Below, in pieces: positions 1 to 4,568 of a stretch of 5,439 bases of DNA. The DNA is from Bordetella parapertussis (lineage in GTDB: Bacteria; Pseudomonadota; Gammaproteobacteria; Burkholderiales; Burkholderiaceae_D), in assembly GCA_945867725.1 (NCBI GenBank), contig CAMBJI010000155.1:1-5439 (forward strand), in the 5' to 3' direction. The notes under the pieces are model-generated. The model was not told the DNA's origin and made no database searches. It worked only from the letters and a program-made list of their open reading frames with translations. Position 1 is the first letter of the stretch. Every line of letters begins with the position of its first letter. Position numbers and translations under genes: made by a program.

Positions 1-1578
1 ATGCAAGTCCAATTCGAGAGCTGCAGATCGTCTTCGGTGGAGTCGAAAAAGCCGAACGGCCCCTCGCCCAGCCACTCCTGCAGCGCTGCTTGCAAATGGG
101 TTGGGAGGACATGTGCAACCCGCGACAGAGACAGCTCAGCGCCAGATTCGGCCAATTGCCGCTGTTTTTCATCAATGGTATTTCTATCATCGTGGGTGAT
201 CGTCAGGCCTCCGTCTTCGATGATTCGCACCAGGAAATCTCTGACCCAACGCATTCCGTCTGGGCCTTGCTTGATCGCCGCCATTGGATTGAGCCGCACA
301 GGCTTGTCGTGGATGTCGATGTGCGTGCCTCCGACCAGGCCAGTGACGATGCGGCAGGACCAATCACGATCAAAAATAACGACTTACGCGTCTGGGTACC
401 GCTGAAACTGCGTGATGCAGAAGTTTACGAACGCCGTTCCCCCCCTCCAGATGGCATCACCAGCAGCGTATGACCCGTATGACCGACATGCGGATTGATA
501 AAGCTAAACGAGGTTTCCAATGTCGTCCGAAACACCAACATTGCTGGCATTGGCTTGTCATTGATTTCCGACAAAAACTGGCTTTTTGGCTGGCCTGAGG
601 CCACCGTGATCATGGGCGTGCAGTCGGCCAACAGCTCAACATTGATGAGATTAAGGCGTTTTTGCGTGTGCCAGTAGCCTGGAATCGTCGAGACAAAAGA
701 TGCTTTTAGTCCCAGCCGCTCTCGGATAAATGAGGCTGTGTTGACTGTCCGCAGCACTTCGTTAACGCGCTTTTCCGAGCTATTTAGCGTTTCTTCCATC
801 ACAGTGACAGTGAACGCGTGTTGCACCCAGCCCAGGTTTTCTTCCATTGTTCGTGCCTGAGCCGCCAAACACGATTGGTACAGCTCAGCGCGGCCAGGGT
901 CAGGCGTGGCCTCTGTTTTTGTTAGCCTTGAGACTGCTTTTTGGAAAAAAGACGTCTGGGTCATTTGGTAGTAGTTCGTAATTTCGCCTACCAGCTTGGC
1001 CGCTTTTCGCTGGCCCAAGCACTTGACCACGTGCGTTATTCGGATTTCCGCTGCTAACGACATCAAAACTTCCAGAACTCGACTTGTCGCGTTCGGCGGA
1101 TAGCCGTTCAGCGACAGGTTGGCCGCAAAAAGCACGCGATCTGGGTCTGCGACCGACACAACTTCGCGACCAAATTCGATGTCGCTCATGGCGGCGTACC
1201 CATCGAGCAGCGTTCCTGGCATAGGCTCGAAGCTGGTTTGGCCATCCAGCGTGAGGTTGGCGCACTGGATGAGCGCGTTCTCGAATTCCCAATTGCGAAG
1301 TCGGCGCAGCTTGATCTGGCCGAGTCGTCCTTCGAGTTTTCAAACGGCGTCCTCGGCGGTATCGATGTTCGTTTGCAGCTGAGAAAGGTCGCGCAAGGCC
1401 GCCGAGTTGTTTAATGTGGACGGATTTAAGCTCGCAAGCATGGCGCCAAACAGGGACTTGTTTTCCTCGTTGATCAGCTGCCGCACGTTGTCCATGTAGG
1501 CGAAAACACCTGCAGCGCGACAGCAGCCTCGAGGCGCCAGTTCACCAACTCGGTATCGAAATCGATCCTGGCAGCCAT
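1..1578 (-). pseudogene. virB4: Decayed VirB4/TrbE-family type IV secretion ATPase, 3' end beyond the left edge
   Basis: VirB4/TrbE proteins are cytoplasmic/inner-membrane ATPases that power pilus assembly and DNA transfer in type IV secretion. Reading from 1578 leftward, the middle part (open from 1222 to 425) shows a VirB4-like region around NLSLNGYPPN, then the approach to the nucleotide-binding site (NPHVGHTGHTLLVMPSGGG). In other frames the reading continues as FVNFCITQFQRYPDA, then VVIFDRDWSCRIVTGLVGG, then LNPMAAIKQG, ending open at base 1 near a typical AALQEWLGEGPFG stretch. Four lesions break it: a one-base loss near 1503-1506 (adding one T would give LQVFFAYMDN); an in-frame TGA at 1342-1340; a frameshift at the seven-base homopolymer 439-445 that removes the Walker A Lys-Ser; and an in-frame TAA at 386-384. 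The N-terminal part before the recognisable core is about 118 residues, shorter than usual for TrbE, so the 5' end may also be missing. Family assignment is from recalled motifs and is firm; the 1578 start is a guess. Confidence 0.8.
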
Positions 1579-1653
1579 GTTTAATGGAGAGTCAGGGTGC
1601 GCTCAATCAGTGGCCAGGTCAGTTTGCGACAATCGCTGGCGACAGAAAATTGG

Positions 1654-1664
1654 TTCCGTCGGAA
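1654..1664. repeat. Short palindrome upstream of the H1-like gene
   Basis: TTCCG and CGGAA form perfect five-base arms around a single T. The palindrome ends 18 bases before the ATG of the H1-like gene, immediately upstream of its weak ribosome binding site. It could be an operator half-site pair or a leader hairpin; arms this short also occur by chance. Confidence 0.25.
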
Positions 1665-1682
1665 AAATAGGTAACTCAAATT

Positions 1683-1994
1683 ATGGCAACTGCAAAGAAA
1701 TCCGCTAAACCCAGCCCAGCGCGAAAACCAAAGGCATCAAGCGCTGCTGCACCCGCCAAGAAGGTGTCCAAGGCTGCTGCAAAGCCCGCCAAGGTATCAA
1801 GTGCGGTTAAGGCAATCGCCAAATTGAGCGACAAGATCGCCAAACTGGGCGCTAAAAAGAGCGTGTTGGCTGTGGAAATCAGCGCACTCAAAGCGGAGCG
1901 TGTCGCACTGAGGGCAGCAGCTGCAGCAGCCAAGGCAGTAGCTCCCGCCACCAAGGCGTCTAAGAAGGCCGCACCAAAGGCCAAGAAGGCCTGA
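1683..1994 (+). CDS. Histone H1-like Lys/Ala/Pro-rich protein with coiled-coil core
   Basis: This 103-residue protein is strongly basic. The N-terminal tail (residues 1-40) and C-terminal tail (about 85-103) are built from Lys, Ala, Pro and Ser (AKKSAKPSPARKPK; KASKKAAPKAKKA). The central part (about 41-84) has heptad-like spacing of Ile, Leu and Val (IAKLSDKIAKLGAKKS, then VLAVEISALKAERVAL) and should form a helix or coiled coil. Tails of this kind are typical of bacterial H1-like nucleoid proteins, known in Bordetella and other Burkholderiales and in chlamydiae, which bind DNA non-specifically. Here the tail-core-tail layout suggests a dimer that bridges DNA, an inference. A weak AGGT at 1669-1672 lies ten bases before the ATG. 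It is transcribed away from the decayed ATPase gene and is followed by a likely terminator at 2050-2087. The long antisense frame is a by-product of GCN/AAG-rich codons. Binding to RNA or ribosomes is an alternative role. Confidence 0.8.
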   Translation: MATAKKSAKPSPARKPKASSAAAPAKKVSKAAAKPAKVSSAVKAIAKLSDKIAKLGAKKSVLAVEISALKAERVALRAAAAAAKAVAPATKASKKAAPKAKKA

Positions 1995-2049
1995 TATTCC
2001 TTGGGCCCAGGCCTTGGCGTGGACTGGGTCCAGCAACATCAGGTTCTTG

Positions 2050-2087
2050 GCAACTTGTGCAGCTTACCCCTGCAAACTTGCTTTTTT
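2050..2087 (+). terminator. Probable Rho-independent terminator of the H1-like gene
   Basis: The stem pairs TGCAG (2058-2062) with CTGCA (2070-2074) around a seven-base loop. It extends past a bulged G through TT/AA, then past a C-C mismatch through GCAA (2050-2053) with TTGC (2078-2081). Six T residues follow directly at 2082-2087. The element begins 56 bases after the H1-like stop codon. The imperfect stem makes it moderate rather than strong. A further hairpin without a T run (GGGCCCAG 2003-2010 with CTGGGTCC 2024-2031, one G-U pair) lies just before it. Confidence 0.5.
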
Positions 2088-2121
2088 ATCGTGCGGAACC
2101 TTGTCGGTTGCGTGTCGATTG

Positions 2122-2610
2122 CTAGTCGATCTGCAAGCTGTCTGGACGATGCGAGAGCGAAGATCGCAGCTCTTGCGGCGCGCAGATTCCCATCAATCCG
2201 ACTTCTCGCCGCAGCAAGTCCCTGGCTTCTGGCGCCTCCCAATAGCGATTTCCCCAGTGCTGCCGTGCAACTGCAGAAATCGCTTTCAGAATCGAGTTGC
2301 ACCTCCCCCGCATCGGCAAACAAAGGCCAACAAGCTCCCAGTACCAGGCCTGTGCCTCTTGCCGCTCTATCCAGTCCCCAGCCAGGCTGCAAGCATGGAC
2401 AGCGACCTCAACCATCGAATTTGATCTGAGCGCCACATCGGCGTCCATGTAAACACGATGCCGCGCAGCCTGCACTTCGGTGTACCTTGGACTGATCGGT
2501 CCAGACAGCACCACCGCGACTTTCGTTGCAACTTTTGTTGGCGACATCGTCACGCAGGTGATGATCGAATCATCGGTGTGAAACACCACGAAATCTTGGT
2601 TGAAACGCAT
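2122..2610 (-). CDS. Hypothetical Trp-rich protein, 162 residues
   Basis: I do not recognise this protein. The start is well supported: a purine-rich AGAGAGGGG (complement of 2617-2625) sits about seven bases before the ATG at 2610. The N-terminal third (residues 1-40, MRFNQDFVVF, then IITCVTMSP and VAVVLSG) looks like alternating beta strands. The middle (about 43-95) contains RYTEVQAARHRVYMDADVA and a helical stretch around WIERQEAQAWYWELVGL. The C-terminal third has further Trp residues (119, 124) and a charged helix EARDLLRREVG. No signal peptide or membrane helix is evident and no catalytic motif stands out. It is a single gene that reads toward the H1-like gene; its stop lies 35 bases from the T run of that gene's terminator. 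Overlapping plus-strand frames at 2001-2429 lack supporting signals. It is probably a real plasmid- or element-borne cytoplasmic protein of unknown role. Confidence 0.6.
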   Translation of the reverse strand: MRFNQDFVVFHTDDSIITCVTMSPTKVATKVAVVLSGPISPRYTEVQAARHRVYMDADVALRSNSMVEVAVHACSLAGDWIERQEAQAWYWELVGLCLPMRGRCNSILKAISAVARQHWGNRYWEAPEARDLLRREVGLMGICAPQELRSSLSHRPDSLQID

Positions 2611-2634
2611 TGATTTGCCCCTCTCTTTGGGAGT

Positions 2635-2662
2635 AGCTTACGCTTGGTAAAGCGCAAGTCAA
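2635..2662 (-). promoter_or_regulatory. Possible sigma-70 promoter with overlapping operator for the 2122-2610 gene
   Basis: On the minus strand, TTGACT (2662-2657, five of six -35 consensus bases) is followed after 16 bases by TAAGCT (2640-2635, three of six). An imperfect inverted repeat, CTTACGCTT/AAGCGCAAG (2637-2645 and 2650-2658, one mismatch, four-base loop), lies across the core between the two boxes, where a repressor site would be expected. The -10 box is weak and transcription would start only some 10-20 bases before the ribosome binding site, so this is tentative. Confidence 0.3.
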
Positions 2663-2664
2663 AC

Positions 2665-2681
2665 TGATTGAAGGTCAATCA
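2665..2681. repeat. Perfect 7-base inverted repeat, operator-like
   Basis: TGATTGA and TCAATCA are exact reverse complements separated by AGG. It lies just upstream of the tentative promoter of the 2122-2610 gene, with no T run after it on either strand. That favours a protein-binding dyad over a terminator. The 17-base size suits a dimeric regulator. Confidence 0.4.
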
Positions 2682-2690
2682 CCAAATAGC

Positions 2691-2702
2691 CCTCGAGCGA
2701 GG
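2691..2702. repeat. GC-rich 5-base inverted repeat
   Basis: CCTCG and CGAGG flank a two-base AG spacer. It is the third consecutive dyad in a 66-base stretch (after 2637-2658 and 2665-2681). Alone it could be chance; its position next to the others makes it worth recording. Confidence 0.25.
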
Positions 2703-2900
2703 CCGCAAGTGAGCTGAGTGATGTTTCGTGTCGTTCAGACTAGTCATCCAATTGGACAGCCTGCTTGTCTGCATCGGTGATGCGCGTCTAGACCCTTGAA
2801 ATGTTGAAAGACGCTTGAAAAACGCATTCATTCACTCTGAATTCTGATGCCCAGTGTCTTAAATTAAAGGTTCCTACACACCGAATTAAGGCACCCAAAA

Positions 2901-3194
2901 ATGCGCCAATCCTCTCTGAGCAAGTCAATACAAGTCTTGTGTTCGTGTTCATTAAATGCACGAGTCCATGGCCATCAGTCGAAAATCTGTGGCGGCTCAG
3001 GTGCTCCTGCTGTCGATCGTGACTCTTGCATCGCCAAAAAACAGATGGCGATCCTGGAGAAGAAACTCCTTGAGTTGAAGTTGCAGCTTGACGGTGCTGC
3101 TCAAAAGTCTGAATGGTGGCTCGCCAGCTATCAAGATGCCTGTTCGGCAATCGCTACAGCCTATGCTGCCGCAATCATCGGCCCAAAAAAGTGA
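2901..3194 (+). CDS. Small hypothetical protein with charged helical C-terminal half
   Basis: I do not recognise this 97-residue protein. The ATG at 2901 has AAGG (2888-2891) nine bases upstream. The N-terminal half (residues 1-45) is Ser/Cys-rich and unremarkable. From about residue 46 it becomes convincingly protein-like: KKQMAILEKKLLELKLQLDG should be an amphipathic helix or coiled coil, followed by KSEWWLASYQDACSAIATAY, a second helix, ending in a basic GPKK. Between 2970 and about 3040 a different frame encodes MAISRKSVAAQ then a hydrophobic VLLLSIVTLAS. A one-base slip at the A6 run (3038-3043) would join that signal-peptide-like start to the helical half, so this gene may carry a frameshift or the true start may be internal. 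It converges on the WGR gene, with 31 bases between the stops. The minus-strand frames across it (2788-3150, 2997-3263) look like shadows. Confidence 0.5.
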   Translation: MRQSSLSKSIQVLCSCSLNARVHGHQSKICGGSGAPAVDRDSCIAKKQMAILEKKLLELKLQLDGAAQKSEWWLASYQDACSAIATAYAAAIIGPKK

Positions 3195-3229
3195 TCGCCT
3201 TTCGCCGTTGGCCAGGATCTTCGGATCAC
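3185..3229 (-). terminator. Possible intrinsic terminator after the WGR gene
   Basis: On the minus strand, GTGATC (3229-3224) pairs with GATCAC (3196-3191) and is followed at once by six T residues (3190-3185). The loop is long (27 bases, with minor internal pairing such as GCC/GGC), so efficiency is uncertain. The hairpin contains the stop codons of both convergent genes, TGA of the plus gene at 3192-3194 and TGA of the WGR gene at 3228-3226. It may therefore mark the boundary between them. Confidence 0.35.
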
Positions 3230-3474
3230 AGTATGCGCACATAGCCTCGACGGCGTCTGACAACGTCGATGCGCTCTAAGGCACGTTCACCAGCCTCTAT
3301 TGATTCGACAGGCTTGGTGAACGGGGCACCCAGGTTGTTCCGTCTGCCACCGCGGGCAACTGAAATCACCCATTCACCGAAGATATCCGCGTGGACCTTG
3401 GCGACGAAGTAGCGATGCGGGCTTTCCCAGCGGGCGTACAGCGATGAGCGTCCAGCGGACTCGGTCGAATTCAC
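3226..3474 (-). CDS. WGR-domain-like small protein
   Basis: This 82-residue protein begins at a GTG (3474) that overlaps the stop of the upstream gene as GTGA, indicating translational coupling. A longer frame from an ATG at 3543 would overlap the upstream gene by 73 bases and is less likely. Residues 12-77 resemble small plasmid-borne WGR-domain proteins: SLYARWESPHRYFVAKVH, then DIFGEWVISVARGGRRNNLG, then a C-terminal helix with repeated Arg (EAGERALERIDVVRRRRGY). WGR domains are small beta-sheet modules, known as nucleic-acid-binding in PARP-type proteins, where conserved Trp, Gly and Arg contact DNA ends. Here the expected Trp of the motif appears to be Arg41 (ARGGRR), which may weaken or change binding. 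The basic tail suits DNA or RNA contact, an inference. No strong ribosome binding site of its own is seen. Confidence 0.7.
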   Translation of the reverse strand: MNSTESAGRSSLYARWESPHRYFVAKVHADIFGEWVISVARGGRRNNLGAPFTKPVESIEAGERALERIDVVRRRRGYVRIL

Positions 3475-3698
3475 GCTAGCGCCGCTAAATTGGTGATCTG
3501 AGCCTGTTTTCTGGCTTCCTCGAAGCCCACCCATTGACCACACGGGTCTAGCCCACGACTCGCAATTTCCTCGTTTGCTAGGCGATTGAGATCGATTCGG
3601 CCATTGACGGCGCTCAGCAGCACCTTCGTCGGTGCAGTTTGCATAAATTCGATGGCGTCGATGGTGTCGATAGCGAAGTCCACGGTTGTTCCACTCAT
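3471..3698 (-). CDS. Conserved small hypothetical protein, first gene of the WGR pair
   Basis: This 75-residue protein starts at an ATG (3698) with AAAGG (complement of 3705-3709) six bases upstream, a good ribosome binding site. The sequence is compact and soluble: MSGTTVDFAIDTIDAIEFMQ, TAPTKVLLSAVNGRIDLNRL, then ANEEIASRGLDPCGQWVGFE. It closely resembles small uncharacterised proteins I recall from broad-host-range plasmids and integrative elements, where a domain with an ANxEIxxRGLDxxGxWVGF-like ending recurs, but I know no assigned function. It is the first cistron of a two-gene unit; its TGA overlaps the GTG of the WGR gene, so the two products are probably made in matched amounts. No promoter is obvious upstream. 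The high acidity of the first half contrasts with the very basic WGR partner, so a complex is conceivable but unproven. Confidence 0.7.
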   Translation of the reverse strand: MSGTTVDFAIDTIDAIEFMQTAPTKVLLSAVNGRIDLNRLANEEIASRGLDPCGQWVGFEEARKQAQITNLAALA

Positions 3699-3767
3699 AT
3701 CAATCCTTTGCGGGCGTCTACTTTTCAGGAGATCTCAGCTTCAGATACTGCAGCGATCGGATGTGCC

Positions 3768-4031
3768 GTGCTGCCGGATGTGGGAGCACTCCAGGCGGTG
3801 CTCGGGCAGACCACGCGAAAGCCGACAATTCCCGTCGCGAAGGTTCAGATTACGCGGATTTTTTTGAAATTCAAGCCCGTCGTCCCAGTCGTGGACAAGG
3901 TGTTTGCCTGGCAGGGAGCAGCGCATGGCCATCCCGCCAATGTCGACTGCCTAATGTGTGATGTCTTCCAATCTGCGACGTTGAGCAATGGAGGAAAGGG
4001 CCGCTTTTTCACGAACATTGTGTCGATTTGA
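3768..4031 (+). CDS. Doubtful small ORF with coding-like composition
   Basis: I do not recognise this product (87 residues if the GTG at 3768 is used). Counting bases by codon position across about 3717-4028 gives GC of roughly 58, 47 and 63 percent at positions 1, 2 and 3. That is the usual coding pattern for a moderately GC-rich genome, and it favours this frame over the antisense frame 3845-4225. The protein contains PTIPVAKVQITRIFLKFKP and a Cys pair in DCLMCDVF. Against it: no ribosome binding site precedes the GTG, and the frame stays open upstream into the oppositely directed gene at 3471-3698. That is how the remnant of a longer gene would look. A weak hairpin (CGCT 4041-4044 with AGCG 4050-4053) and five T residues (4059-4063) follow the stop. 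Confidence 0.3.
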   Translation: MLPDVGALQAVLGQTTRKPTIPVAKVQITRIFLKFKPVVPVVDKVFAWQGAAHGHPANVDCLMCDVFQSATLSNGGKGRFFTNIVSI

Positions 4032-4268
4032 ACTTTCGGACGCTGATCAAGCGGCTTCTTTTTCTGCACATCCTGAGGGGTCTTGCAGACGGCGAAACAG
4101 CGGTCGGTAGGGGCCATTATTGCCAAGAAAGGTGCTGTGGGAACTCGTTGTTTGTAAGTCGAAACTGCTTTTGAACCAGCCTTTGACTTGATAGACTGTG
4201 ACTTCAACAGCCGTGCATCTGCCAACTACAGGCTGCGTACTTTGCTTGCCTTTTCCAACGGAGTCATC
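4032..4268. other. Non-coding interval before the 4269-5439 gene pair
   Basis: I see no supported gene in these 237 bases; minus-strand frames through it lack ribosome binding sites and have poor codon-position bias. The right end should carry the promoter of the following pair. TTGAAC and TAGACT boxes near 4170-4200 are spaced only about 15 bases apart, so I do not call a promoter. Confidence 0.4.
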
Positions 4269-4568
4269 ATGACAAAAGCATCCAAACCAGCCAAGCCATC
4301 GAAACCATCGAAGCCCGCAGATTCCGCGCAGGCAATTGATTTCGCGCTCACTGAGCGGCAAATCCGCACCTTGCGTGAACTGGCGCAAAGTGTGCCTACA
4401 CCTCAATCGTCACAGGAAGACCACTCGGTCAAGCTTCAGGGCTACATGCAAGACGGCAAGCTGGTTATCGAAAACTTAACTGTGGAGTACCTGCATCGCT
4501 GGATGGATTGCGCGGATCATCCTCGACCCCGAAAGCCTATTCAATCCGACGACAACACTGGCGGATGA
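4269..4568 (+). CDS. Small protein with Lys/Pro/Ser tail, first gene of the oxygenase-like pair
   Basis: I do not recognise this 99-residue protein. The ATG at 4269 is chosen because CGGAG (4259-4263) lies five bases before it; an in-frame ATG at 4188 has no such signal. Residues 2-16 form a low-complexity basic tail (TKASKPAKPSKPSKP) encoded by near-repeats of CCATCGAA. Then follow a probable helix (FALTERQIRTLRELAQSVP), a short linker, and a compact segment with strand and helix character (KLQGYMQDGKLVIENLTVEY, then LHRWMDCADHPRP). The acidic C-terminus ends in DDNTGG. Its stop overlaps the start of the next gene (ATGA at 4565-4568), so the two are almost certainly co-translated. The tail could bind nucleic acid or tether the protein; the folded part might be an adaptor for the downstream enzyme. 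Both roles are inference. Confidence 0.7.
   Translation: MTKASKPAKPSKPSKPADSAQAIDFALTERQIRTLRELAQSVPTPQSSQEDHSVKLQGYMQDGKLVIENLTVEYLHRWMDCADHPRPRKPIQSDDNTGG

Larger units (their letters stand above)
2611..2900. other. Gene-free divergent control region
   Basis: This 290-base interval separates the starts of two divergently read genes (2610 minus, 2901 plus), and I see no supported coding sequence in it. The left part holds three inverted repeats (2637-2702). The right part holds three copies of TTGAAA at 2796-2801, 2804-2809 and 2815-2820, of which the last could act as a -35 box for the 2901 gene, although no good -10 follows at the right spacing. AT-rich sequence (CTTAAATTAAAGG, 2858-2870) lies 30-40 bases before the 2901 start. 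Confidence 0.5.

Noticed and set aside
1..473. Plus-strand open frames at the left edge
   Set aside because: They are antisense to a recognisable VirB4/TrbE C-terminal domain and have no ribosome binding sites or protein-like pattern.
425..1222. Intact 265-residue minus-strand gene
   Set aside because: It is the middle fragment of the VirB4/TrbE-like reading. Recognisable protein sequence continues past both ends in other frames or beyond stops, so it is part of the pseudogene.
1340..1342. Stop codon recoding (TGA read as an amino acid) in the ATPase gene
   Set aside because: Other frameshifts and a TAA stop in the same gene point to decay, and no recoding structure is visible.
1676..1984. 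Minus-strand Ala/Leu-rich frame opposite the H1-like gene
   Set aside because: An Ala/Lys-rich gene with GCN and AAG codons automatically leaves the opposite strand open and Ala/Leu-rich. The sense product has sensible tails and core.
2001..2429. Two overlapping plus-strand frames
   Set aside because: They lie antisense to the 2122-2610 gene, which has a clear ribosome binding site; they start inside the H1-like gene's trailer and run through its terminator.
2788..3150. Minus-strand 120-residue frame
   Set aside because: Antisense to the helical, protein-like half of the 2901-3194 gene, with no ribosome binding site and no recognisable sequence.
3845..4225. Minus-strand 126-residue frame
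   Set aside because: No ribosome binding site before its ATG, and its codon-position GC (about 47/58/63 percent) is not the usual coding order. The opposite strand fits better.
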